DNA of 64,000 nt from Lacibacter sp. H375 (GCF_037892425.1 NZ_JBBKTT010000001.1:1612001-1676000); one strand, 5' to 3'. Shown: positions 43,323-53,344, counted from the stretch's first letter. A program made the numbers and translations. The notes: generated by a model not told the origin, from the sequence alone.

Positions 43323-44093
43323 TTAAAGGTTGATATTGAAAAAACTGTTGAGGATAAAACCATTGTTGTGTTGAAATACATTTCTTCCGCTGATTTCTCT
43401 TCCTAATTGTAAGATCTGACTAATGTATCCTGCTTCCAGTCTGAACTTTGGTGAGAAACGGTAGCCCAACAGTAAGCCGAAGCGATTCTGATCGAAGATG
43501 TTTTCATTTACATTTTTACCAAAGCCAACAAGTATTTCATCGTACGCTGCAACATACGGTTCCTTATCTTCCAATGTTTTTCCTTTTAATGATTGTTGCA
43601 AACGCAACATGTAACGGGCCCGGTTCATAAACAACCAGTCATCTGGCTTTATGGACGTTGCGGAATTGTATCGTGGTAGCCAACGTTGCTCCAGCATAAT
43701 ACGATGACTAAGATCCAAGGTGCCGGTTCGTTGTGTAAGTGTTGCCACTTCATAGATACGATGCTCTGTAAAAGTTTTGCCAAATGCGTTGATAGAGTAA
43801 TCACCATAAGCGTATGTTTCAGCCCATGCATAACCCATTCGTAAAGTGGTGTTGCTGTTTGCGTGAAAGTTAACACCAGTGCGTAATAAACTTTGTTGCC
43901 AATTCGTAATATAATTCTCTCGCCGCCATTGATACTCCAAATGCCCACTCCATTTTTTGTTGAAAGCAAAAGTGCCGGTGGCGGAATACCAGCCAATACT
44001 GTTGTTGTCTCTTAATCTTGTGTTTTGTGCTGTGCCGGTTATTGCTATAAACAAAAGCAATACTGCTGCAAAAAGATGGATCAATTGTTTCAT
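43323..44093 (-). CDS. DUF2490 outer-membrane barrel-like protein
   Basis: A 256-residue protein from ATG 44093 with a signal peptide (MKQLIHLFAAVLLLFIAITGTAQ). Alternating amphipathic strands follow, ending in a terminal aromatic/hydrophobic strand (NGFILNSFFNINL), consistent with a small beta-barrel. Family-typical phrases are NTTLRMGYAWAETYAYG, LEQRWLPRY and NRFGLLLGYRF. The function of DUF2490 is unknown. The metallophosphoesterase gene lies just upstream, 25 bases away, so they may be co-transcribed. Confidence 0.8.
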   Translation of the reverse strand: MKQLIHLFAAVLLLFIAITGTAQNTRLRDNNSIGWYSATGTFAFNKKWSGHLEYQWRRENYITNWQQSLLRTGVNFHANSNTTLRMGYAWAETYAYGDYSINAFGKTFTEHRIYEVATLTQRTGTLDLSHRIMLEQRWLPRYNSATSIKPDDWLFMNRARYMLRLQQSLKGKTLEDKEPYVAAYDEILVGFGKNVNENIFDQNRFGLLLGYRFSPKFRLEAGYISQILQLGREISGRNVFQHNNGFILNSFFNINL

Positions 44094-44118
44094 GGCCCGC
44101 AAAGGTAAAGGCAAATGA

Positions 44119-45207
44119 TTAAATGAGCAGATCGCTCAGTTTCATTTCTTCCAACACTTCACGAATAGAACTGTTCTCTTTCTTTTTCCATTTGATAAGG
44201 CGGATCATGCCATCAGCTATTTCAATACCTGTAATATCGCCATCACTGTAACAACAACATCCTGTATTAAAATAAAAAGGTTTCATTTTAATATAATTCT
44301 TGTTTACATAATCGTATTCTTCCTGGCGGAAGCGGATCTCTTTATTGAGTTTCTCCGTTGTAGGTTCATCAGCTTTTTCTCTTGCATGAATAAGTTGTTT
44401 GTACAAACGTTCAAGATGTGTGAGTGATGCAAATACAGGTTGATGTGTGTGCCCTGTTATAAGAACGGGATTTTTTTCCTGTTTGCTCCAATCATACATA
44501 AAGCGGTTGTGTACACTTTTTAATGCGTTGTTTGTGGCAGGTGTGTTAGGGTTTAAGTTGAGATAACTCTGCAGTGGTCCCCATATTCTTGAAACAAACC
44601 ATGCACTGAATGCATTGCCATCACTTTGCCCATCGCCTTGGTGACCGTGTGTGAGAAGGAAATCAAGTTTTGTATTGCTGATGGTTGTTTGCAACACAAC
44701 TCCTTCATAGATCTTAACGGGTTCTTTATACATACTCAACAGGTGCAGCGGCGCAAACGGATCATTGTTCCAGAATACATCATGGTTGCCGTATACTTTT
44801 GTAAAACGTTTTTCACTAAGAAATTTTTTCTCCGCAGATGTTGTGAGTTTGTTCTTTGCTTTCACAGGCCAAACTGTATTCTCCCAAAGCTCTTCGCTGT
44901 CGCCCAATGAAATAAAATGAAAACCTGCCAGATAATAATTATCTAAGGCAGCAAGATAGTTGGGCTCAGCCATCATAAAATCATCGCTGCCATTTTTTGC
45001 GCCTTTGTGTTGATCGCTGAAAATGATGAACCGGTCTGTATCTGCATTCATAGGTAATAACAAACCTTTCTTCCCCGGATGTTCAAGTGTATGTGCATAC
45101 AGTTTTGTTAATGCTTCATGCACCCGTTTAAGATTGGGCTTGCTCGAAAAGCGATCAGCAAGCCTTGCAACAGGTTTCGTTAAAACAGATTGTATGAAAC
45201 GACGCAT
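44119..45207 (-). CDS. Calcineurin-like metallophosphoesterase
   Basis: A 362-residue protein from ATG 45207 with the five metal-binding motifs: FSDQHKG (D, H), GDSEELWE, VYGNHDVFW, THGHQGDGQ and LITGHTHQP. This is the metallophosphoesterase fold, which hydrolyses phosphate mono- or diesters. UDP-diacylglucosamine hydrolase LpxH is a related enzyme, but a long insert and the length make a direct match uncertain. There is no signal peptide. Confidence 0.88.
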   Translation of the reverse strand: MRRFIQSVLTKPVARLADRFSSKPNLKRVHEALTKLYAHTLEHPGKKGLLLPMNADTDRFIIFSDQHKGAKNGSDDFMMAEPNYLAALDNYYLAGFHFISLGDSEELWENTVWPVKAKNKLTTSAEKKFLSEKRFTKVYGNHDVFWNNDPFAPLHLLSMYKEPVKIYEGVVLQTTISNTKLDFLLTHGHQGDGQSDGNAFSAWFVSRIWGPLQSYLNLNPNTPATNNALKSVHNRFMYDWSKQEKNPVLITGHTHQPVFASLTHLERLYKQLIHAREKADEPTTEKLNKEIRFRQEEYDYVNKNYIKMKPFYFNTGCCCYSDGDITGIEIADGMIRLIKWKKKENSSIREVLEEMKLSDLLI

Positions 45208-45240
45208 GATTAAAATTAACGATTCGAGGTATACCAATAA

Positions 45241-45273
45241 AAAAAGCTGATGCAATACCGCACCAGCTTTTTC
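45241..45273 (-). terminator. Intrinsic terminator after the TonB receptor gene
   Basis: AAAAAGCTG and CAGCTTTTT form a 9-bp stem around a 14-base loop. On the minus strand it follows the stop at 45291. Confidence 0.85.
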
Positions 45274-45290
45274 TTACTTTAAATAATTTA

Positions 45291-48080
45291 TCAGAGTTGC
45301 AAACCGAGACGCAAGAAGAAACGCAAACCGTTGCCACCCATTTGCACTGCATCCCATGGGCCGCCGGTTTCATTATTGAAAGCCCAACCTTTTGCACCAG
45401 GTGCAACACCAAGATCAGGATGCACATTCAATAAATTATCAATACCGCCAAACAATGAAATCTTACTGTTGATCTTATAACCAAGATAAAGATCGGTCAC
45501 CAGTTTTCCATTGTAGATATAGCGATCATCTACATAGATGGAAGAATTTGCATCAGTTGGTACTTGCGGCTTAATGCCTAAGCCATCTTCACCATATCCA
45601 AGCAAATCGATTTTTCCGAAGTAAGTTAATCTTGTTCCAACAGTTAAACTTTTGCAACCATATTCAAAATTGAAACCAAATTTTGTTTTTGGTGCTGATG
45701 CAAGAATGAATTTTTGTTCACGGTCATTTAAGAATGTTGATTTCAGAAAATCAGAGCCACTCAGTTTAGCAGGAACATTTATTTTGTCGATGGTCATTTC
45801 CTGGAAATTACCCGTAAACAAAGCACGGAAACTTTGTGAGCCCCAGCGTTTGTTATAGTCCATTACCACATCTATTCCTTTGTTGGTTGTATTTACAGCA
45901 TTAGCAAAGAACTGTGCATAGCTAACATTCAATGACTGTAAACGTGCAGCCAATGCCGGATCAAGATTCGAATCAAATGCATCAAACTGCCCGCTTAGTA
46001 CCACACGGTCTTTTACTTTTACCATGTAACCATCAATGGTAATACTGAAATCACTCACTGGCTTCCAGGTAAAACCTAAACTTACATTGGTACTTTTTTC
46101 CTGTGTAAGATCAGGGATGCCGGCGAGCTTTGCCAGTTCACTATAGTTGGGTGCAATTTTTACTTCTGCAATATTACCACCTTGTACGGTTGTGAATGTT
46201 GAACTGAAATTGATCTGTTGCAAAGAAGGCGCACGGAAACCCGTGCTGAATGATCCACGCAAATTAAACGTAGGAGCCAGTTTTAAACGTGTTGCTACTT
46301 TATAGTTATGCGTAAAACCAAAGTCGCTGTAGTTTTCGAAACGTGCCGCAATGGTTACTAAAAAGTTCCTGGTGATATCAAATTCCATATCACCATATGC
46401 CCCAATTACAGAGCGGTTAGCTGTTACTTCATCTGCAGCTTGGTAGCCCGGGAAACCTTGTGCACCACCTGCTACATAAATATCATCACCATTAGAGTCG
46501 GTAAAAAATTTATTGGGGCTGAAATTTTTGTATGATGCCTCTTCACCTGCATATAAACTGTAACGCTCATAACGATACTCAGCACCAAAGGCAAGATTTG
46601 TTTTTGCATTCAGCTCTTTACTGAAATTAGCATTCACCGTATTTTGTAAGAAGTTAAAACCACCATCATCAAAATGTGTTTGATTAGAACCCAATGAAGC
46701 ATTGAATGTTTTATCGCCATAGAAATGAAAATTGTTACGGCCTATTGTATTGCTGATATCCCAGTTCAATCCACCATTTGAAATTCCCCTTACACCGGCT
46801 GCCATTGAGAAATCGTTTACGTTGGTTTGAATGTGTGGACTGAAAGTTGTGTCATCGGCTGTTACTTTCATCACTGATGGAACAAAGATCAGTTTCCAGT
46901 TATTATCAGTGGGGAAACGTTCCGGTCTTGCACTCCAGTTACGTGTAAATGCATAAGCATCTGATTTCTTTCCGTTATATCCACCAAACGCATAAAAACT
47001 TGTTTTGCCTGCAATCGGAATTTCTGCATTCAGAAATGCACCACCTGCAGTAAGCGAACCGTCGCCATGTCCACGACGGTAAATGTTGGTGTACATGAAA
47101 TCAGGACTATTCTGATCGGTCTCCAAAGCCTGGCGATAGGTCTTTCCCTGGCTTAAGAAGTTACCGGTAAGATTGATGAAGCCACGTTCCCCAACTTTAA
47201 ATCCATAATTCGCATTTACAGAAAACGTATTTCCATCAACGGCACCATCATGAACATAAAGATTTTGTTCTTTCTTAAAATGCGGGTTATATTTTTTATC
47301 GTAGTAGCCGCTATAGCCAATATTTGCATTGAACTTATTAACTGTTTCTTTCAATACAATATTGATTACACCTGCAATGGCATCAGAACCATATTGTGCA
47401 GAAGCACCATCACGCAACACTTCCACACGATCAATGGCGCCAACAGGAATTGCACTAAGGTCGGTTCCTGAATTACCACGACCTCTGGTACCAAACACAG
47501 CAATGAATGCTGTTTGATGACGACGTTTGCCATTGATGAGCACCAGTGTTTGATCTGGACCCAGTCCACGTAATGTTGCAAGATCAATATGATCGGCACC
47601 ATCGCTACCGCTTTGTTTATTATAGTTGAAAGAGGGAGCTGCATAATTCAGGATAGATGTTACATCCATTCTTGCTGTTGGCAATGCAGCCTGCCCGATG
47701 TTCACCACATCAACAGGAACGGGTGTTTCCGTTTTTACTCTTCCTAAACGACGGGTACCTACCAGTACCACTTCGCCAAGATCAGTTGAACCTGATTCAA
47801 GACTGATGTTCATAGAAGTGTTTGTTCCAACACGTTCTTCAAGTGTTTTATAACCAACGATACTGAACACCAGTACATCGGTTGCTGCTGCTTCAATACT
47901 GAAATTGCCATCTTTATCGGTGGCAGTTCCTGTTCTTGTCGATTTGATGAGTACCGATACATCTTCAAGCGGGTTGCCGCTTTTATCGGTTACTTTACCA
48001 CGAACTGTTTGTTTTTGTGCAAATACGGGGACGAACAGCAAGAAGAGGGCTGCTGTTAAGAAATGTTTCAGGTTGACCAT
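45291..48080 (-). CDS. TonB-dependent receptor
   Basis: A 929-residue outer-membrane receptor. Signal peptide (to about residue 21), carboxypeptidase-regulatory-like domain (residues 22-95), TonB-box region GEVVLVGTRR, plug (HIDLATLRGLGPDQTLVLINGKRRHQ, VEVLRDGASAQYGSDAIAGVINI), then a barrel ending NGLRFFLRLGLQL with a terminal hydrophobic residue. It is not SusC-like and no SusD partner is present, so a siderophore, vitamin or small-molecule substrate is more likely. It has its own terminator. Confidence 0.92.
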   Translation of the reverse strand: MVNLKHFLTAALFLLFVPVFAQKQTVRGKVTDKSGNPLEDVSVLIKSTRTGTATDKDGNFSIEAAATDVLVFSIVGYKTLEERVGTNTSMNISLESGSTDLGEVVLVGTRRLGRVKTETPVPVDVVNIGQAALPTARMDVTSILNYAAPSFNYNKQSGSDGADHIDLATLRGLGPDQTLVLINGKRRHQTAFIAVFGTRGRGNSGTDLSAIPVGAIDRVEVLRDGASAQYGSDAIAGVINIVLKETVNKFNANIGYSGYYDKKYNPHFKKEQNLYVHDGAVDGNTFSVNANYGFKVGERGFINLTGNFLSQGKTYRQALETDQNSPDFMYTNIYRRGHGDGSLTAGGAFLNAEIPIAGKTSFYAFGGYNGKKSDAYAFTRNWSARPERFPTDNNWKLIFVPSVMKVTADDTTFSPHIQTNVNDFSMAAGVRGISNGGLNWDISNTIGRNNFHFYGDKTFNASLGSNQTHFDDGGFNFLQNTVNANFSKELNAKTNLAFGAEYRYERYSLYAGEEASYKNFSPNKFFTDSNGDDIYVAGGAQGFPGYQAADEVTANRSVIGAYGDMEFDITRNFLVTIAARFENYSDFGFTHNYKVATRLKLAPTFNLRGSFSTGFRAPSLQQINFSSTFTTVQGGNIAEVKIAPNYSELAKLAGIPDLTQEKSTNVSLGFTWKPVSDFSITIDGYMVKVKDRVVLSGQFDAFDSNLDPALAARLQSLNVSYAQFFANAVNTTNKGIDVVMDYNKRWGSQSFRALFTGNFQEMTIDKINVPAKLSGSDFLKSTFLNDREQKFILASAPKTKFGFNFEYGCKSLTVGTRLTYFGKIDLLGYGEDGLGIKPQVPTDANSSIYVDDRYIYNGKLVTDLYLGYKINSKISLFGGIDNLLNVHPDLGVAPGAKGWAFNNETGGPWDAVQMGGNGLRFFLRLGLQL

Positions 48081-48241
48081 CTGTAGTTAGTTTGATTGTG
48101 TAAGTTGAAATTAAAAAATATACAGCAAGGCCGAAAACTTATTCTGCGAAATGTAGAAAACAGCAATTAAAGCAATGTGTATTTTAATTGAGACGATTGC
48201 TGTCTTTTCATTTTCATTTACTTTTACCGCAATCAATTTAT

Positions 48242-49696
48242 ATGCAAGAAACAATGGAACAGGTTGCTGCTTTATATACTGCAACGTTTGGGGCTCCGCC
48301 CGAAAGCATCGATAAAGTGCCGCAGAGCGGAAGTGATCGTGTTTACTATCGTGTTACAGGATCTGTTGTGTGTATTGCAACAACGAGTAAAAACATAAAG
48401 GAGAGTCAAACCTTCCTTCAGTTCAGTAAACATTTTCAACAGAGAGGATGCCCCGTGCCTTCTATTTATGCAGTAAATGAAGATGAAACTATTTACCTGC
48501 AGGAAGATTTCGGCGACGTGTCGTTGTTGAACCAACTGGAACAACATGGTTATAATGAGCATGTCTATAATTTGTTTAAACAAAGTCTGCAGCAACTTGC
48601 ACACATGCAGATCAAGGGGCATAAAGATTTTAACTATGATTGGTGTATTACCTCAAGAGAGTTCGGACGGCAGGCCATTGTTTCAGATCTTCTTTATTTC
48701 AGGTATTACTTTTTTGACACGTTAAAAATTCCTTACGATAAAGAAAAACTTATTGAAGATTTTGAAGATCTGAGTATTTATCTTACACGTGTGGATCATA
48801 AATATTTTATGTTCCGTGATTTTCAAAGCAGAAATGTAATGGTGAAAGAAGGGAAAGTGCATTTCATCGATTACCAGGGTGGTATGAAAGGAGCTGTGCA
48901 GTATGATGTGGCTTCCTTGCTTTGGCAGGCAAAAGCAGAGTTACCTGATGAATGGAAGAACAGTCTGCTGGAATATTATATGGATTGCCTGGAGAATGTG
49001 TTGCAAAAAGAAATTGACCGCACAAGGTTTGTAAGTCAGTATAATGGTTATGTATTGATCCGTTTATTGCAGGTTCTGGGCGCTTATGGTTTCCGTGGAT
49101 TATTTGAACGCAAGGCGCATTTCTTAACGAGCATACCCTTGGCATTAAAAAATCTCAAATGGTTTTTAAGTAATCGTAATGTTGGGATTAAGTTACCCGA
49201 ATTTGAACGCATACTTGGGTTGATGGTGGAAGATGATGTTATACATCGTTTTGAGCCACCGAAAGCAACGGAAGAAACGCCACTTGTTGTGCGAATCAAC
49301 AGCTTCTCTTATAAATCAACCGGTATTCCTGTGGATGAAACAGATAATGGCGGTGGATTTGTATTTGATTGCAGAGGCATTTTAAACCCCGGACGAATCG
49401 AAGAATTTAAAACACAAACAGGAAGGGATAAAGGCGTGAAAGATTTCCTGGAACAACAAACCAAAATGCCGCAGTTCTTAAACAGCGTTTATAATATCAT
49501 TGATATTGCTGTGGAAGATTATATGCAACGCAATTTCGCCAACCTGCAGATCAGTTTTGGATGTACTGGCGGACAGCATCGTAGTGTTTATGCTGCTGAT
49601 GCACTGGCCCGTCATTTAAAAAATAAATACGGAGTGAAGATCGAATTGAAACATGTGGTGCAGGATGCAAAGAACTGGATCAATAAAACGTATTGA
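48242..49696 (+). CDS. AmgK-like sugar kinase fused to a RapZ C-terminal domain
   Basis: About 484 residues. The N-terminal 330 form an aminoglycoside-phosphotransferase-type kinase (IYLQEDFGDVSLLNQL, MFRDFQSRNVMV with catalytic Asp and Asn, HFIDYQGGMKG), resembling AmgK, which phosphorylates MurNAc/GlcNAc at C1. The last 140 residues match the C-terminal domain of RapZ (FVFDCRGILNPGR, FLEQQTKMPQF, SFGCTGGQHRSVY), the part of E. coli RapZ that senses glucosamine-6-phosphate. A MurU-like nucleotidyltransferase lies 0.5 kb downstream on the same strand, supporting a role in cell-wall sugar recycling. The start ATG 48242 is chosen over an upstream AUG-less extension; 48254 is possible. Confidence 0.82.
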   Translation: MQETMEQVAALYTATFGAPPESIDKVPQSGSDRVYYRVTGSVVCIATTSKNIKESQTFLQFSKHFQQRGCPVPSIYAVNEDETIYLQEDFGDVSLLNQLEQHGYNEHVYNLFKQSLQQLAHMQIKGHKDFNYDWCITSREFGRQAIVSDLLYFRYYFFDTLKIPYDKEKLIEDFEDLSIYLTRVDHKYFMFRDFQSRNVMVKEGKVHFIDYQGGMKGAVQYDVASLLWQAKAELPDEWKNSLLEYYMDCLENVLQKEIDRTRFVSQYNGYVLIRLLQVLGAYGFRGLFERKAHFLTSIPLALKNLKWFLSNRNVGIKLPEFERILGLMVEDDVIHRFEPPKATEETPLVVRINSFSYKSTGIPVDETDNGGGFVFDCRGILNPGRIEEFKTQTGRDKGVKDFLEQQTKMPQFLNSVYNIIDIAVEDYMQRNFANLQISFGCTGGQHRSVYAADALARHLKNKYGVKIELKHVVQDAKNWINKTY

Positions 49697-49713
49697 TGAT
49701 TAATCGGAATACT

Positions 49714-50163
49714 ATGATAAAGACCTTTTTATTATCTCTCTTTTTATTTTCTGCTGCTAACTCTTTGGTTGCTCAGCAGTTTGACAGCCTTAAATTATCT
49801 CAAACTGAAATTCCGGAAGGCTACCTGGAAAGCTCAAAGCGTGAATATAAAACTCCACATGCTGTATCATTTTACGAGCAAGTGGAATTATATGAGTCGT
49901 TTGTTGGAAAACTGAAAAAGAAGGATATACAGTCGTTTAATAAGAAGGGCGATAAGGGAACAATTTTTTATTTTGAATTTGAAAGCGATTTTGAAGGTGC
50001 TGCTTTTCTCGACGGACTATTGTGGGGACAAGAAGGTAAAGCCACGACAAAAAAACCAGAAGAGTATTTTGCCAAGGGTAAATTCTTAGTTATCTGGAGC
50101 TTTGATTTGAAAAGTGAGCTGAAAGAAATCTCCAGAAGAAAAGTCACTTCTGTACTTAAATAA
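49714..50163 (+). CDS. Exported protein of unknown function
   Basis: About 149 residues with a clear signal peptide (MIKTFLLSLFLFSAANSLVA). The mature part is small, charged and beta-rich, with no recognised motif. An ATG at 49696 overlapping the previous stop (TGATG) would add six residues and couple it to the kinase. It sits between the kinase fusion and the MurU-like gene, so it is probably in their operon, but its function cannot be stated. Confidence 0.65.
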   Translation: MIKTFLLSLFLFSAANSLVAQQFDSLKLSQTEIPEGYLESSKREYKTPHAVSFYEQVELYESFVGKLKKKDIQSFNKKGDKGTIFYFEFESDFEGAAFLDGLLWGQEGKATTKKPEEYFAKGKFLVIWSFDLKSELKEISRRKVTSVLK

Positions 50164-50177
50164 AATGCACAAAGAGT

Positions 50178-50912
50178 ATGAAGGCAATGATTTTTGCAGC
50201 AGGCTTAGGTTCACGATTTAAACCTTGGACAGATCATCATCCAAAAGCATTGGCAATAGTAAACGGAAAGAGCTTGTTGCAACGCAATATTGAATACCTG
50301 CAACAATATGGCATTACGGATGTAGTGGTGAATGTGCATCACTTCGCTGATCAGATCATTGAAGCAGTAGAAAAAAATAAAGGCTGGGGAAGTCATGTGA
50401 TCATCAGTGATGAACGTGACGAAGTGTTGGAAACAGGTGGCGGGTTATTGAAGGCGAAACATTTGTTAGAAGGCGAAGAGCCTTTTGTAACCATCAATGT
50501 AGATATACTCACAAATTTGAATCTTACTGATCTCCTTGCATTTCATCAACAACATAAACCATTAGTTTCTTTTGCTGTTACTAACCGCAAAACTGCCCGT
50601 AATTTTTTGTTTGATGATGCAGATAAATTATGCGGATGGCGTAATGTAACAACCGGAGAAGAGAGAGGTCCGGTGCTGAATTATTCTGAAGAAGAAAAAA
50701 AGAAGCTGATTGAGAAAGCATACAGTTGTGTGGTTGTGTTTGAGCAACGTTTTTTTGCATTGGTGAAACAAAGAGGTAAGTTCTCTTTGACAGAACCCTA
50801 TCTTGATCTAGCAGCGGAGCATACGATTCTTGGTTATGATCATAGTGGTGACAAGCTGGTGGATGTGGGGAGGTTGGAGAGTGTGGTAGTGGCGGAAGCA
50901 AATTTCAAATAG
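50178..50912 (+). CDS. MurU-like sugar-1-phosphate nucleotidyltransferase
   Basis: A 244-residue nucleotidyltransferase with the signature FAAGLGSRFKPWTDHHPKAL (GxGxR..P..K), metal-binding VTINVDILTNLNL, and VVNVHHFADQI. It would couple a sugar-1-phosphate to a nucleoside triphosphate. With an AmgK-like kinase upstream, MurU (MurNAc-1-phosphate uridylyltransferase) is the likely role; mannose-1-phosphate guanylyltransferase is the common alternative annotation. Confidence 0.85.
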   Translation: MKAMIFAAGLGSRFKPWTDHHPKALAIVNGKSLLQRNIEYLQQYGITDVVVNVHHFADQIIEAVEKNKGWGSHVIISDERDEVLETGGGLLKAKHLLEGEEPFVTINVDILTNLNLTDLLAFHQQHKPLVSFAVTNRKTARNFLFDDADKLCGWRNVTTGEERGPVLNYSEEEKKKLIEKAYSCVVVFEQRFFALVKQRGKFSLTEPYLDLAAEHTILGYDHSGDKLVDVGRLESVVVAEANFK

Positions 50913-50938
50913 CTTATTTGCAGAGTTTATTTCTTGTT

Positions 50939-51048
50939 ACTTTTTGCTTGTCCAAAAAGTAACCAAAAAGGACCCCGAAAACCAATATACAGCCAGGTTT
51001 TCGGCAATCGCCTTGATTTAACATTTGTACTACTGTAATGAAATACAT
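50939..51048. repeat. Two-hairpin repeat (copy 1 of 2)
   Basis: Hairpin 1: ACTTTTTG..CAAAAAGT. Hairpin 2: CGAAAACC..GGTTTTCG. Then GGCAATCGCCTTGAT and TGTACTACTGTAATGAAA. The order and spacing match 60809-60913, where both stems have changed in a compensatory way. Confidence 0.85.
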
Positions 51049-51106
51049 GTGTAGTTACATCGTCTTCTTATGTGCATCAACTTGAGCAAACTCTTACATT
51101 TTTTGG

Positions 51107-52258
51107 TTATACTTTAATATAAATCTTCTTCTTATCTAACCAATAACAAATAGCCCAATACATGATGATCATGGAGATGGCATAAACAAGTGAGCCGTTT
51201 TCGGGAATGCCAGGGATTTGTTTGCAAATCTTTTCATAGAACCATCCGAATGGAGCAAGGTATTTGGGTAAGCCTTCATCGTTGATGCCATTGGGAATTC
51301 TGATCAACCCTAATGCTCTTGGCAAGAAGCCACTTAATACAAAAATGAACAACGGGTTTTTGCCAAACACATCAAAGAATTTTGTCAGCCAGCCCTTTGC
51401 TTGCTTCATTTCAATAAAGTAGATCATTGTGGCGATGGTATAAATCGCAAGCCCCGTTGTATAAACAGTATAAGAACTGGTCCATATTTTTTTGTTAATG
51501 GGGAATGCCATACCCCAGGCTAAACCTGTTACGGTAAGAATGGTAGCTATCACAAAGAGTGATGCAATCATTTCAAAGTTTTTGCCTTTCTTCTGAATAT
51601 AATCACCAATTAAGTAACCAAAGATCACTTGTACAACAGCAGCGAAACTGCTCATCAATCCTTCTGGGTCAAATGGTATTCCTTCTCCTTTATATAAATG
51701 TGCTTCACCAAGTATGGATTTGTCAATACTGTTGCCAAACCATCCGTTCAGACTAAACGGATCACCAGTAGTTCCCAGGAATAAACAAAGCATCCAATAA
51801 AGCAATAGTAAAACAGCAGCCGTTACAAAGGTTCCACGCTGTTTGAAATAATAAACGATCACCGATGCAAAAAAGTAACAGAGCGCAATGCGTTGCAATA
51901 CGCCCATGATACGTAGATTATCAAGCGGTCTCATTTCTAACAGATCCCCATTCCATTTTACAAACGGGCTCCAGTTCAATAGCAAACCTATCAGAAAAAT
52001 GAGCAGTGTTCGTTTGATCACTTTTTTCCAGAAAATACCATTACCCGCCTGTTCCAGTTTGGGCATTACAAAAGACATGGCATTCCCAACTGCAAAAAGG
52101 AAAAAGGGGAACACCAGATCAGTGGGTGTAACACCGTGCCAGGGTGCATGTTTCAACGGGGCATAGATGTGTGTCCATGAACCGGGGTTGTTCACAAGGA
52201 TCATGATGGCCACTGTGGCGCCACGAAATACGTCAAGGGAGTGGAAGCGTTGGTTCAA
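51107..52258 (-). CDS. HGSNAT/NagX-like integral membrane acyltransferase
   Basis: A 383-residue protein with about ten membrane helices and a heparan-alpha-glucosaminide N-acetyltransferase-like catalytic region. The N terminus RFHSLDVFRGATVAIMILVNNPGSWTHIYAPLKHAPWHGVTPTDLVFPFFLF is diagnostic of the DUF5009/NagX group, with the conserved HGVTPTDLVFP histidine-aspartate segment. These proteins transfer acetyl groups onto amino sugars across the membrane. It lies convergent with the MurU-like gene, so a part in amino-sugar recycling is plausible but unproven. Confidence 0.85.
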   Translation of the reverse strand: MNQRFHSLDVFRGATVAIMILVNNPGSWTHIYAPLKHAPWHGVTPTDLVFPFFLFAVGNAMSFVMPKLEQAGNGIFWKKVIKRTLLIFLIGLLLNWSPFVKWNGDLLEMRPLDNLRIMGVLQRIALCYFFASVIVYYFKQRGTFVTAAVLLLLYWMLCLFLGTTGDPFSLNGWFGNSIDKSILGEAHLYKGEGIPFDPEGLMSSFAAVVQVIFGYLIGDYIQKKGKNFEMIASLFVIATILTVTGLAWGMAFPINKKIWTSSYTVYTTGLAIYTIATMIYFIEMKQAKGWLTKFFDVFGKNPLFIFVLSGFLPRALGLIRIPNGINDEGLPKYLAPFGWFYEKICKQIPGIPENGSLVYAISMIIMYWAICYWLDKKKIYIKV

Positions 52259-52304
52259 AGCAGAAAGTTTTGTGTACTGAAAATAGGAAGGAATTATGAG
52301 CCAG

Positions 52305-52339
52305 ATGCCTGATTTGTGATGTGTGATTTTTGATGGAAG
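52305..52339. repeat. Heptamer-period array
   Basis: ATGCCTG, ATTTGTG, ATGTGTG, ATTTTTG, ATGGAAG: five units of 7 bases. Confidence 0.75.
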
Positions 52340-52450
52340 GCGTGGGGTACGATTGTTGTCGATTTTTTAGGTCTGATACGCTTTAAGTACGCTTTATCTA
52401 CGGAGTATAGTGGGAGTATCCTGCATTAGGAAGCGAAGGATGAGCGAGGG

Positions 52451-52520
52451 ATGAGGCAATAGGCAATGGGATTAGGAATAAGCAATTAGGAATAGGGAAT
52501 CAGGGATTGTGAATTTGGAA
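52451..52520. repeat. Heptamer-period array, ten units
   Basis: Ten consecutive 7-base units around the consensus TTAGGAA (for example AATAGGC, AATGGGA, TTAGGAA, TTAGGAA, TAGGGAA, TTTGGAA). It is the longest of the heptamer arrays in the window. Confidence 0.8.
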
Positions 52521-52744
52521 TTGGCGTGCGGATTGAGAAAGTGGGGCCCGGAAGATGGGGAGAGGGTGTTGCTCACAGATTACACAGATTGACACTGATG
52601 AATACAGGGCTGCAACCTATTTATGGCAGGCCGGGAAGGCGGTGATGCTGACGCTTTGGGTGAGAAGTGGAACCAGAAAAAGGTTTCATTGCTTGAGCAA
52701 AGGCATTGAGTAATGTTAATAACACTTTTAATGATCAGGCGGTC

Positions 52745-52870
52745 ATGAATGGCATACTTTACAATCCAACCTTCAACCCATTGAACAACGTTGTAGAGCT
52801 TTACGAAAGAATGATTAAAGAGAAGGATGAAAAGATTGCATCACTTGAAAAATTAGCAGAAAAGAAATAA
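52745..52870 (+). pseudogene. C-terminal remnant of a helix-turn-helix regulator
   Basis: The frame reads MNGILYNPTFNPLNN and then VVELYERMIKEKDEKIASLE to a stop. The LYERMIKEKDEKIASLEKL tail strongly resembles the coiled C terminus of XRE-type regulators common in Bacteroidota. Upstream in the same frame a TGA interrupts and no DNA-binding domain is found, so only the end survives. It is either a remnant or a free-standing 41-residue peptide. Confidence 0.4.
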
Positions 52871-53344
52871 GAATCTATAGTGAATTAATTGGCCATTGCA
52901 TTACTGCAGTGGCTTTTTTTCGAGGAAGTTTCACTTGCAGGTTTTGCCTTAGTGTGGGATTTGTGTAGAACCAATTACACAGATCTTCGGGAGATAGAGG
53001 GGATAAACACAGATTGTTTGTACACTTCAGATACAATAAAGAGCCACAAACTGCATGAATGCTGACGAAAGATTGGTCATAAACGGTTAGTAATAAACGT
53101 AAAAAAGTGAAACCTGTATTATTTTTAATTTTTTGGTAAAGGACAGCTGGCATGAAATTTTCAAGCATGGTTTGCCCGGAATTCGCCAGGGATGAACACA
53201 GATGAAGCGGATTGCGAAGGCTATTGTATTTATAATAATTTTTTTATGATTGGCCTTCATCCGTTAACTTGCAGCTCTATCAACGGTGAGTAAATAATCA
53301 GGAGAAAACAGGAAGCGTGGTGTGCCGTAACTGTCTACAAGACA

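Noticed and set aside
52451-52520. CRISPR array
   Set aside because: Unit length is 7 bases with no spacers and there are no cas genes in the window.
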